DNA from: VRUE01 sp963697805
GTDB taxonomy: Bacteria; Actinomycetota; Thermoleophilia; Solirubrobacterales; 70-9
Assembly (NCBI GenBank): GCA_963697805.1
Contig: CAVOPB010000003.1
Coordinates: 62,001 to 126,000 of the forward strand
Direction: 5' to 3'
DNA length: 64,000 nt
Made by a program: the position numbers and the translations under genes. This document shows positions 18,881 through 26,414 of the stretch, one piece after another (within the stretch, counting starts at the first letter, position 1; each line of letters opens with the position of its first letter). Below the pieces are notes generated by a model that did no database searches, had not been told where the DNA came from, and worked only from the letters and a program-made list of their open reading frames with translations.

Positions 18881-20602
18881 ATGACCAACGCAGAGATCGC
18901 CGCCGCCCTCGAGGAGCTCGGAGTCCTCTATGAGCTCGACGGGGCCGTCAAATACCGGGTCCTCGCCTACAGCACGGCGGCGAAGGCGATTCGCGAAAGC
19001 CCGGTCTCGGTCGCCGACCTCGCCGCCGAGGGGCGGGCCACCGAGATTCCCGGCGTCGGCAACACGCTGGCGGAAAAGATCGACGCCCTGATCGAGACCG
19101 GCGAGATCCCAGCCGCGGTGAAATTGAAGGCGAAGTTTCCGCCGTCGCTGATCGCGGTCACCCGCGTTCCCGGGCTCGGTGCGAAAACCGCGCGGCGCCT
19201 ATACGACGAACTCGGGGTCACCACCCTCGAGGAGCTGAAGGAGGCGGCCGAGGACCAGCGGATCCGCGACCTCAAAGGGCTCGGGGCGAAGGTCGAGGAA
19301 AACGTGCTGGCGGCGATGGAGCGCCTCGGTGAGCCCGGCGAGGGGCCGGGACGGGTCCTGCTCTCGGCGGTCCGCCCGATCGCCGAGGAGCTGGCGGGGG
19401 CGCTCCGCGACCACCGGGCCGCGCGGCGGGTCGAGGTTGCCGGCTCGGCCAGGCGCTGGGCCGAGACCTGCAAGGACATCGACCTGATCGCGACCGCCGA
19501 GGAGCCGGCGGCGCTGGCCGAGCACCTCGCATCGCACCCGCTGATCGCCGCGGCCGGCACCGCCGGTCCAAACGGGGTCCGGGCCCAGACTCACAACGGG
19601 ATCTCGGTCGACCTCCGGATCGTCGCGCCGGAGGCGTTCGGCAACCTGCTCCAGCATTTCACCGGCTCCGCGGCCCACAACATCCAGCTCCGAGAAGAGG
19701 CGGTCGGCCGCGGCCTCTCGGTCTCCGAGCACGGGATCGCCGACACCGAGACCGGGAAGGTCGACCTCTGCGAGACCGAGGAGGGCGTCTACAAGCGCCT
19801 CGGCTACTCCTACATCGTCCCCGAGCTGCGCGAGGGGAGGGGGGAGCTGAAAGCCGCCCGCGACGGGAAGCTGCCCGAGCTGGTCACAGTTGACGACGTC
19901 CGCGGCGACCTGCACTGCCACACGACCCTCTCCGACGGGCGCAACACGCTGGAGGAGATGGCCGCCGCCGGGCGCGAGCGGGGCTATGCCTACATGGCGA
20001 TCACCGACCACTCGGCGAGCCACGGCTTCGGCGATCACGTGACCGCCGAGCGGCTCTGGGAGCGGATCGAGGAGATCCGGGCCTGGAACCAGGGCAAACG
20101 CGGGTTCCGGCTGCTCGCCGGCTCCGAGATCAACATCGGCCTCGACGGCTCGCTCGACTACCCCGACGACCTCGTCGCCGCGCTCGACTGGGTCGTCGCC
20201 AGCGTCCACACCTCGTTCTCGATCTCCGAACTGGAGATGACCGCGCGCGTTCTTGGCGCGATCGAGAACCCCGACGTCGACTGCATCGGCCATCTGACCG
20301 GGCGCCTGATCGGGCGCCGCGAGCCCTATGGGGTCGACGTCGAGGCGGTCGCCGAGGCTGCCGCCAGGACGGGGACGATGCTGGAGATCAACGGCAATCC
20401 CAACCGTCGCGACCTCTCCGAGCACCATGCCCGCCTTGCCGTCGATGCCGGCGCGACGATCGTCCTCAACACCGACGCCCACGGAGTCGACACGCTCGAC
20501 AACGTCGCCTACGCCGTCGCGACCGCACGGCGGGCATGGCTCGGCCCGAAGGACATCGCCAACACCCGCGGCTGGCGTGAGTTCAAGCGATTGATCTCAT
20601 AG
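18881..20602 (+). CDS. polX: DNA polymerase/3'-5' exonuclease PolX
   Basis: 573 residues from the ATG at 18881 (a TTG 9 bp upstream is less likely). N-terminal helical 8-kDa-like domain, then two helix-hairpin-helix motifs (EIPGVGNTLAEKI, RVPGLGAKTARRL), then the family-X nucleotidyltransferase site: GSARRWAETCKDIDLI with two Asp, and the third Asp in GISVDLRIV. The C-terminal third is a PHP domain (DLHCHTTLSDG, ITDHSASHG, GSEINI, HLTGR, NTDAHG) supplying metal-dependent 3'-5' exonuclease or phosphatase activity. Role: gap filling in base-excision repair. Its 3' end overlaps the convergent hydrolase gene by 6 bp. Confidence 0.95.
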   Translation: MTNAEIAAALEELGVLYELDGAVKYRVLAYSTAAKAIRESPVSVADLAAEGRATEIPGVGNTLAEKIDALIETGEIPAAVKLKAKFPPSLIAVTRVPGLGAKTARRLYDELGVTTLEELKEAAEDQRIRDLKGLGAKVEENVLAAMERLGEPGEGPGRVLLSAVRPIAEELAGALRDHRAARRVEVAGSARRWAETCKDIDLIATAEEPAALAEHLASHPLIAAAGTAGPNGVRAQTHNGISVDLRIVAPEAFGNLLQHFTGSAAHNIQLREEAVGRGLSVSEHGIADTETGKVDLCETEEGVYKRLGYSYIVPELREGRGELKAARDGKLPELVTVDDVRGDLHCHTTLSDGRNTLEEMAAAGRERGYAYMAITDHSASHGFGDHVTAERLWERIEEIRAWNQGKRGFRLLAGSEINIGLDGSLDYPDDLVAALDWVVASVHTSFSISELEMTARVLGAIENPDVDCIGHLTGRLIGRREPYGVDVEAVAEAAARTGTMLEINGNPNRRDLSEHHARLAVDAGATIVLNTDAHGVDTLDNVAYAVATARRAWLGPKDIANTRGWREFKRLIS

Positions 20603-21481
20603 GCACTGCCGCAGCGCCTCCACGAACTGTGCGGGCTGGTCCCGCGGAGGGTCGTCGGCGCAGTCCTCGATCACGAGCAGCGGCCATCCGTACGTTTCGC
20701 TCACCGCCTCCGCGACGCGAAGTCGGTTTGCCTTGTCCTGCCTCCCCCAGATCAGCGTCGTCGGTGTCGAGATAGCGGCCAGATCGGAGCTCGGAATCCT
20801 CCTCATCCCGAAGTCCCGCAGTATCCGCCCGACCATCTTCGACTCCGGTCGGCCGGCAAGGTCGAGGTTGTACCTGACAAAGGGGCCCCATCGCTCGCCC
20901 ATCTCCCGTTGCAAACGGTCGAGGTCGAACGAGCATTGCCTCATGAAGCGGGTGTAGTTCTGTTCACTCGGCTTTGCCTGGAAGCGGATCAGGGTCGCCG
21001 CGAAACGCGGTGCCGGGAGGAATCGCGCCAGACCGAGGCTGTCGACGAGCGTGAGGCTGGCGAGTTGGTCGCTGTGGCGGATGGCGAACCGGGCCGCGAT
21101 TGCTCCGCCGAGGACATGCCCGACCAGCGCCGGCGGGGAGGCGCAGGTCTGCTGGATCAACTCCTCGAGCCATTGCAGGAACATCTCGACGGTCGGCTTT
21201 GTCTCGGGCACCTCGGTCGATCCGTGGGCAGGCAGGTCCGGGGCGATGACGCGATGGGTCTCGACGAGGCCCGGGATCACCCGCAGCCACTTGGCGGCGA
21301 ACTCCCCCGGCCCATGGAGGAGGACGATCGGGTCACCCGCGCCGCCCTCGAGGACGGCAGTTGAGATCCCCGCCAGGCGCAGACGGCGATCCTCTACGGG
21401 GAGCCCGGCCAGGAGGAGGTCGCGGCTACCGATCCCCACTCTTGATCCTTCCTGTTCGGCTGAGGTCGCTTGCGTGGACAT
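20597..21481 (-). CDS. Alpha/beta-hydrolase-fold protein lacking the catalytic Ser and His
   Basis: 294 residues. Fold landmarks are clear: oxyanion segment IVLLHGPGEFAAKW, strand/helix APDLPAHG, the nucleophile elbow region and TPTTLIWGRQD before the C-terminal helix. The elbow, normally GHSxGG, reads GHVLGG (codon GTC), so the Ser nucleophile is Val. The C-terminal catalytic His, expected in the ExxGH-like loop, is replaced: IEDCADDPPRDQP. Two of three triad residues are therefore absent, and the protein is probably a binding or sensor protein rather than a hydrolase. It lies 137 bp downstream of a LuxR/TPR regulator gene on the same strand; a 7-bp dyad lies between them. Confidence 0.85.
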   Translation of the reverse strand: MSTQATSAEQEGSRVGIGSRDLLLAGLPVEDRRLRLAGISTAVLEGGAGDPIVLLHGPGEFAAKWLRVIPGLVETHRVIAPDLPAHGSTEVPETKPTVEMFLQWLEELIQQTCASPPALVGHVLGGAIAARFAIRHSDQLASLTLVDSLGLARFLPAPRFAATLIRFQAKPSEQNYTRFMRQCSFDLDRLQREMGERWGPFVRYNLDLAGRPESKMVGRILRDFGMRRIPSSDLAAISTPTTLIWGRQDKANRLRVAEAVSETYGWPLLVIEDCADDPPRDQPAQFVEALRQCL

Positions 21482-21580
21482 GACTCTCCTTTCAAGCTCG
21501 GATCAACACTCAGCGGAAAACTAGGGCCGGAATCGGGTCTGCGCATCGCCTGGAATCACCAACTTGTCCGCCTGCCCGAC

Positions 21581-21598
21581 GTGGTCATTTCTGACCAC
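21581..21598. promoter_or_regulatory. Candidate operator, 7-bp inverted repeat
   Basis: GTGGTCA-TTTC-TGACCAC, a perfect 7-bp dyad in the 137-bp gap between the LuxR-type regulator (ends 21619) and the alpha/beta-hydrolase-fold gene (starts 21481). It lies 100-117 bp upstream of the latter start, suitable for an activator site. It could instead be a weak terminator stem for the regulator, though no T-tract follows. Binding of the adjacent LuxR protein is inference. Confidence 0.4.
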
Positions 21599-21618
21599 AT
21601 CGAGCGGGGCAGCTGTTC

Positions 21619-23262
21619 TCAGAAGAGATCTCTTTCGATTGCGAAGGCGCTCGCCGCGGTGCGCGAGGAAACGCCGAGCTTCGCGTAGATGTTCTGGAGA
21701 TGACGCGCGACCGTGTGCTCGCTGATCACGAGCTGCTCGGCGATCTCGCGATTCCTCTGGCCCGACGCCACAAGCCTCAGCACCTCGGTCTCCCGCCCGG
21801 TCAGTCCAAGGCCGTGCTCCTGCCGGGGCTCGTTCGAGACCGATTCCAGCCGGGCGAGGTCCGGACCCGCCCCCAGCTCGGCATAGGTCGATCGCGCTGC
21901 ATCCAGTTCGAGTTCCGCCGCCTCCTCATCGCCGAGCTCTCGGCAGGCACGCCCGATCAACTCCCGCACGCGGGCCGCCTCATAGGGGGCGTCCAACTCC
22001 CGCCACGCCCGCGCAGCTCGCCGCAGGGCTGCAAGTGCCGTTTGGGGATCGTCCCGGCCGAGCTCAAGGGCTCCCCGCGCTCCGTCGGCGGCGGCCTCCA
22101 GGGCGGCGCTGCCGAAGCTGCGGGCGAGGCCCTCCAGCTCCTCGCAGGCAACAGCGGCCGCATCCAGCTCTCCAACAGCGACCATGATTTCGGCGAAGGG
22201 CGGCAGTAGGTCGCAGCGTGCTGTCGCGTCCTCGGTCTCCTGGAGCGCGCGGCGGATGGTCGCCTCGGCGGCGTCCCGGTTCCCCTGCTCGAGTCGCAGC
22301 AGCGCGAGCCCGGGCTGAGGGTCGAGGCCATGCTCGCTGGCGGAACGGTAGGAGGCCTCTGCTCCTGCAGGGTCCCCGGTCAACCTCTGCAGCTCCGCCT
22401 CCCGATAGATCGCCTCGCCTGCCGCCGCGCGGTTTTCACCGCGGAGACTGCGCTCGGCGGCGCGTCGGGCCTCATCGAGCGCAGCCGGCCAATCTCCGCC
22501 GAGTTGTTTGATCTCGGCGCGGTGGATCAGACAGCGGCCGGTGAAGGCGACCATTTCGGGCTGCGCGTCACACCAGTCCGCCAGCATCGCGGTCCACTCC
22601 CGCGCCCGGCTCAGGTCCTGGGCGCGCTCGCAGGCGATGATCACCCCGCAGTAGACGATCCCGGTCACGATCGGGGACAGCTCCCCCCCGCAGGCCGCGA
22701 GCATCGCTTCATCGAGGCGCGCGATTCCCTCCCTCACGAGCCCCTGACGGATCAGGGTATGGCCCCGCTCGTGACCGGCCAATGCCGCGAGGTCCGGGTC
22801 GCCGAGGCGCTCTCCGATCTCCTGCGCTTCGGCCGCGATCGCCCCCGCCGCCTGCCAGTCGCCGCGGGCCTCGTGCTCGAAGACGTTGGGAAGCAATATG
22901 TAGCCGCGCTCGACGCACTCACCTTCCTCGCGATCGAGGAGCCGTCGGGCTCGGCTCATCCAGCCGCTCGCCTGCCCGGACTCCCCGCCGCGGGCCAGGT
23001 TGAGGGCAACCCAGAAAGCGCAACGTGCCGCCCCACGGTCATCGTCGGAATCGAGGTAGCTCTGGTAGGAGCGTTCGAGCAGCTCCAGAAACTCGCTCTC
23101 GCGCCCGACCATGTAGGCGGAGGTGGCGAGAAGCTGCAGGTCGGCTGTCGAGAGCGCTCGTTCGGAATCAGCCTGGACAAGGAACTCGTAGGCCTCCAAC
23201 CAGGCCCGGCCTGCGTAGCGCTCGCGGCCGCGCTCGAGAGCGTCGGCGGCATCCGTCGCCAT
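21619..23262 (-). CDS. LuxR-type transcriptional regulator with TPR-like repeats
   Basis: 547 residues. The C-terminal 65 residues are a LuxR/GerE helix-turn-helix (LTGRETEVLRLVASGQRNRE, then EIAEQLVISEHTVARHLQNI). The preceding 470 residues are helical pairs rich in Ala/Leu/Glu resembling TPR repeats (for example DWPAALDEARRAAERSLRG), as in the LAL/MalT-like regulators but without the large P-loop ATPase domain. It probably senses a protein or small ligand through the TPR superhelix. Paired on the same strand with the hydrolase-fold gene, its likely target or partner. Confidence 0.9.
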   Translation of the reverse strand: MATDAADALERGRERYAGRAWLEAYEFLVQADSERALSTADLQLLATSAYMVGRESEFLELLERSYQSYLDSDDDRGAARCAFWVALNLARGGESGQASGWMSRARRLLDREEGECVERGYILLPNVFEHEARGDWQAAGAIAAEAQEIGERLGDPDLAALAGHERGHTLIRQGLVREGIARLDEAMLAACGGELSPIVTGIVYCGVIIACERAQDLSRAREWTAMLADWCDAQPEMVAFTGRCLIHRAEIKQLGGDWPAALDEARRAAERSLRGENRAAAGEAIYREAELQRLTGDPAGAEASYRSASEHGLDPQPGLALLRLEQGNRDAAEATIRRALQETEDATARCDLLPPFAEIMVAVGELDAAAVACEELEGLARSFGSAALEAAADGARGALELGRDDPQTALAALRRAARAWRELDAPYEAARVRELIGRACRELGDEEAAELELDAARSTYAELGAGPDLARLESVSNEPRQEHGLGLTGRETEVLRLVASGQRNREIAEQLVISEHTVARHLQNIYAKLGVSSRTAASAFAIERDLF

Positions 23263-23313
23263 CGCTCCAGTATCGCGAAAAGCAGCCGCGGCCCGGCAGG
23301 GGAAAGTGGAGGC

Positions 23314-23838
23314 TCAAGCGATTCTTGAGCCGCTGAGGCGGTCGCTCCGCAGCCCCGGGGTGCGGACCAGTTCGATCGGGCGCAGGGCCGAGTTGGGGAC
23401 GACGAAGAACTTGACGCCGTCGCGCTGCTCGACCCCGAGCACCGCCGCCTCATGGGTCCGCATCGCCAGCGCGGCCAGCAGCGCGAAGCCGGCGCCGACG
23501 GCGGCGACGCCCGGGTAGAGGACACCGAGGATCCCGGCGGCGACGGCCGTCACCCCGATCGGCCAGAGCCGGATCAGCGCGACCCGCGACGGCGTCTCAT
23601 CCGGGAGCGAGGTCGCTGTCTTGGCGCGGGCGAGGGCGTCGCGCACCCCGTCGGCCGCGCGCTCCGGGCGGCCGAGCCGCAGCCCGATCACGAGCGCCGC
23701 GAGCCACCAGACGGCGGCGACGAGGATCGTCCGGGTGTCGGTCTCGCGCCCGGCGGTGATCGCGGTGATCGCCCCCAGGACGGTTGCCTCTGCCCCGGCG
23801 AGGAAGACGGTGATCCGAAGTAGTTCGGTGAACGGCAT
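23314..23838 (-). CDS. Membrane protein of unknown function
   Basis: 174 residues from the ATG at 23838 (a TTG two codons upstream is in frame). Four hydrophobic segments: about 7-28, 38-55, 93-110 and 114-130. A cytoplasmic loop (RPERAADGVRDALARAKTA) separates the pairs, and a short C-terminal domain ends FFVVPNSALRPIELVRTPG. The start lies 2 bp past the stop of the trehalose-phosphatase gene, so translation is probably coupled. No family recognised. Confidence 0.75.
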   Translation of the reverse strand: MPFTELLRITVFLAGAEATVLGAITAITAGRETDTRTILVAAVWWLAALVIGLRLGRPERAADGVRDALARAKTATSLPDETPSRVALIRLWPIGVTAVAAGILGVLYPGVAAVGAGFALLAALAMRTHEAAVLGVEQRDGVKFFVVPNSALRPIELVRTPGLRSDRLSGSRIA

Positions 23839-23840
23839 CC

Positions 23841-24659
23841 TCAACCGACCAGGGACTCGAGCGCCGCCAGCCAGCCGGCAGGCCCGTCGACGGTCCAGTC
23901 GGATTCCTGGGCCAGCTCCGGCGGCGCCTCGGGTGAGGCGACGCCGACGCAGAGCGCCGCCTCGAGCTCGCCTTTCTCGCGTAGCTCACGCAATCGGCGG
24001 AAGGCGTCGAGATCGGTGCGGTCATCGCCCGCATAGGCGGCGGCTCTGATTCCATCGGTCGCCAGCAGGGCCGCGACCGCGGCGTCCTTGCCCCCGCCCC
24101 CGGCCGGGCGCAGCTCGAGGACCTTGCGGCCCCAGCGGGGTTCCAGTCCGGCCCGGCCCGCTGCGGCGGCGAGCTCGTGGGCGCGCGCCTCGGCGGCGCG
24201 CTCATCCTTCGCGCCGCGCCAGTGGAGCGCCTGGATCGGGCCCTTGTCCTCGGTCCTCAGTCCGGCGCCCTCGACGGTCTCGGTTTGGGCGGCGATGAAC
24301 TCCGCCGCCGCCCGCTCGCGGTTGCCCAGGGAGGGATCAAGCTGGGGGCCGTCCTCACCCGGCAGCAGCAGTTCCAGGCCGTGATTGCCGGCGTAGGCGA
24401 TCTCCTCGACGCCGACCAGCCGCCGTGCCTCCTCGGCCTGGCGCCCCGAGACGCAGCCGACGAGGCCGAATCGCCGGCTGAGTGTGATCAGAACCTCGCG
24501 CGCCGCCTCGGGCACCGCCGCCTGGTCGGGCCGTTCGACGATCGGAGCGAGCGTCCCGTCGACGTCGGTGAGGATCGCGGCGGAGGCAGGATCCGCTCGC
24601 AGCGGAGCCAGCCGATCGAGCCGCGCCCCGCCCGCCCCGCTGCCGGTTTCGGGAGACAA
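23841..24659 (-). CDS. otsB: Trehalose-6-phosphate phosphatase
   Basis: HAD-superfamily phosphatase removing phosphate from trehalose-6-phosphate. Motif I DVDGTLAPI (nucleophile and acid Asp), motif II VSGR and the cap segment YAGNHGLELL, motif III GRKVLELRP with GGGGKDAAV, and motif IV AYAGDDRTDLDAF are all present. I prefer the TTG at 24659 (272 residues) to the ATG at 24719, which would overlap the divergent TauE-like gene; the family domain starts well inside either. OtsA is not in the window. Trehalose serves as osmolyte and carbon store in Actinobacteria. Confidence 0.9.
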   Translation of the reverse strand: MSPETGSGAGGARLDRLAPLRADPASAAILTDVDGTLAPIVERPDQAAVPEAAREVLITLSRRFGLVGCVSGRQAEEARRLVGVEEIAYAGNHGLELLLPGEDGPQLDPSLGNRERAAAEFIAAQTETVEGAGLRTEDKGPIQALHWRGAKDERAAEARAHELAAAAGRAGLEPRWGRKVLELRPAGGGGKDAAVAALLATDGIRAAAYAGDDRTDLDAFRRLRELREKGELEAALCVGVASPEAPPELAQESDWTVDGPAGWLAALESLVG

Positions 24660-24678
24660 GGCGCTTAGTATCGCGGCG

Positions 24679-25044
24679 ATGCCGAGCGAGCGCACGTTGA
24701 AACTGGCTGCGATCGGCACATTGGCAGGCCTGTTCAGCGGCCTGTTCGGCGTCGGCGGGGGGACGGTGATCGTCCCGCTGCTGATCTTCTGGTTCGGCTA
24801 CGGCGAGCGGCTTGCGACCGGCACCAGCCTCGGTGCGATCGTCCTGATCGGATTCCTCGGCGCCTTCGCGCAGGGGGGGATCTACGGCAACGTCCACGTC
24901 GGGACTGGGCTGGCGCTCACAGTTCCCGCGATCCTCGGCGTCGTCCTCGGCACCGCGATCCAGCAGCGGATCCCGCAACGCGCGGTCTCGCTCCTGTTCG
25001 CGGCGCTCCTGGTGGCGATAGCGATCGAGCTGATCATTCCGTGA
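24679..25044 (+). CDS. TauE/SafE-family half-size permease, first copy
   Basis: 121 residues from the ATG at 24679; the reported longer frame is antisense to otsB. Four hydrophobic segments and the family motif SGLFGVGGGTVIVPLL. TauE/SafE anion or sulfur-compound exporters usually have 7-8 helices made of two similar halves, each with a GxGGG motif. This gene encodes only one half; a second half-size copy follows 82 bp later. Together they could form a heterodimer equal to one full transporter. Substrate unknown (sulfite, sulfoacetate and similar anions in characterised members). Confidence 0.82.
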   Translation: MPSERTLKLAAIGTLAGLFSGLFGVGGGTVIVPLLIFWFGYGERLATGTSLGAIVLIGFLGAFAQGGIYGNVHVGTGLALTVPAILGVVLGTAIQQRIPQRAVSLLFAALLVAIAIELIIP

Positions 25045-25100
25045 GCGCGGAGCGAGCAAGCGTCGCAGTCTGTTTCTTCGCGCCGCGAGCGAAGCGCGAA
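25045..25100 (+). repeat. Dispersed intergenic repeat A, copy 1
   Basis: A 56-bp element directly after the first TauE-like stop: GCGGAGCGAGCAAGCGTCGC, then a variable centre, then TCGCGCCGCGAGCGAAGCGC. A second copy at 29414-29470 differs at only a few positions. Both sit immediately upstream of a plus-strand gene. It contains partial dyads (GCG..CGC arms) but no ORF. Confidence 0.7.
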
Positions 25101-25126
25101 CATTTGTGGTCAGCGGAGCCCGGACC

Positions 25127-25534
25127 ATGAATGAGGTCCTGGCGGCGCTGGTCGCCGTCCTCGGTGGGCTGTCCGGCGGCCTCGTCGGCGTCGGCGGCGG
25201 CGTCCTCTTCGTCCCCGCGTTGACGATCTTCCTCGGCCTCTCCCAGGTCGAGGCCGAGTCGACCTCGCTGATGATGATCGTGATCGTCGCCTTCGTCGGC
25301 GCCTACCGGCAGCGCGGCTACGGCAACCTCAACATCGGCGACGCACTCTGGATCGGCGCCCTCTCACCGATCGGGGTGCTGATCGGCGTCGTCATCGCAA
25401 ACGCGGTCTCGCAGCGGGCGCTGGAACTCTCCTTCGCGGCGCTGGCGCTGTTCGTCGCCTACACGCTCGTGCGCCGGGCGATGGCGGCCGGCGATGAGCC
25501 CTCCCCCTCCGGCGCTGCAGAGCGCCATCGGTAG
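25127..25534 (+). CDS. TauE/SafE-family half-size permease, second copy
   Basis: 135 residues from the ATG at 25127 (a GTG at 25106 is in frame). Four hydrophobic segments with LSGGLVGVGGGVLFVPAL near the N-terminus and ESTSLMMIVIVAFVGAYRQR in the middle. It aligns by eye with the first copy (VGGGxxxVPxL, STSLxxIVxxxFxGAxxQxGYGN) and is probably its partner. The stop is followed 9 bp later by the PAC2 gene. Confidence 0.82.
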   Translation: MNEVLAALVAVLGGLSGGLVGVGGGVLFVPALTIFLGLSQVEAESTSLMMIVIVAFVGAYRQRGYGNLNIGDALWIGALSPIGVLIGVVIANAVSQRALELSFAALALFVAYTLVRRAMAAGDEPSPSGAAERHR

Positions 25535-25543
25535 TCTCAATCT

Positions 25544-26404
25544 GTGGAATCGCTGACCTGGGAGACCGATGTCCCCTCGCTTCGCTCCCCGATCCTCGTC
25601 TGCAGCTTCAGGGGCTGGAATGACGCCGCCGGCTCCGCCTCGACCGCGCTCGCCGCGCTCGCATCGGGGTTCGAGGCCGAGCTGATCGCCCGGGTCGATC
25701 CCGAGGAGTACTTCGATTTCCAGGAGACCCGGCCGACGATCACCCTCAGCGAGGGCCAGGCCCGCCACATCGAGTGGCCGCAGAACAACCTGATCTCGGC
25801 CCCGGTCCCCGCCGCCGAGCGCGACCTGGTGCTGCTCGACGGGACCGAGCCGAACCTGCGCTGGCGAACCTTCTCGGAAACGATCGCGACCGCGGCCGAC
25901 GCGCTCGGGGTCGAGATGGTGGTGACGATGGGGGCACTGATCGCCGAGGTCTCCCACACGCTTCCGGTCCCGATCACCGGGCTCGCCTCCGACCCGGAGC
26001 TGGTCGAGGAACTCGAGCTGCAGCGCTCGAGCTATGAAGGGCCGACCGGGATAGTCGGGGTCCTGCACGACTGCTGCAACCAGGTCGGAATCCCCTCGGC
26101 CTCGCTCTGGGCCGCGGTCCCGCACTACGTCGCCGCCGTCCCCAACCCGAAGGCCGGGCTGGCGCTGCTGCGCCGGCTCGAGGGCCTGACCGGGATCGCG
26201 GTCGAGGCGCGCGAGCTCGAGGACGAAGCGGCCAGCTACGAGGAGCAGATCGGGCGCGCCGTCGCCGCCAATCCCGAGATCGCCGAGCTCGTCGAGCGGA
26301 TCGAGGCCGAGCAGGTCGAGCAGCTCAGCGACGGCGAGGACCTTCCCTCGGCTGACTCGATCGCCCGCGAGTTCCAGCGCTTCCTGCGCCAGCAGGGCAA
26401 CTGA
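25544..26404 (+). CDS. PAC2-family protein
   Basis: 286 residues from a GTG start. Matches the PAC2 (proteasome assembly chaperone 2-like) family of Actinobacteria: SFRGWNDAAGSASTAL near residue 22, DPEEYFDFQETRP, GVEMVVTMGALIAEVSHTLP and a SYEGPTGIVGVLHD block. The C-terminal 60 residues form a charged helix (ELVERIEAEQVEQLSDG). In eukaryotes homologues help assemble proteasomes; the bacterial role is not settled. No proteasome genes occur in the window. Confidence 0.9.
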   Translation: MESLTWETDVPSLRSPILVCSFRGWNDAAGSASTALAALASGFEAELIARVDPEEYFDFQETRPTITLSEGQARHIEWPQNNLISAPVPAAERDLVLLDGTEPNLRWRTFSETIATAADALGVEMVVTMGALIAEVSHTLPVPITGLASDPELVEELELQRSSYEGPTGIVGVLHDCCNQVGIPSASLWAAVPHYVAAVPNPKAGLALLRRLEGLTGIAVEARELEDEAASYEEQIGRAVAANPEIAELVERIEAEQVEQLSDGEDLPSADSIAREFQRFLRQQGN

Positions 26405-26414
26405 GCCCGCCGGC

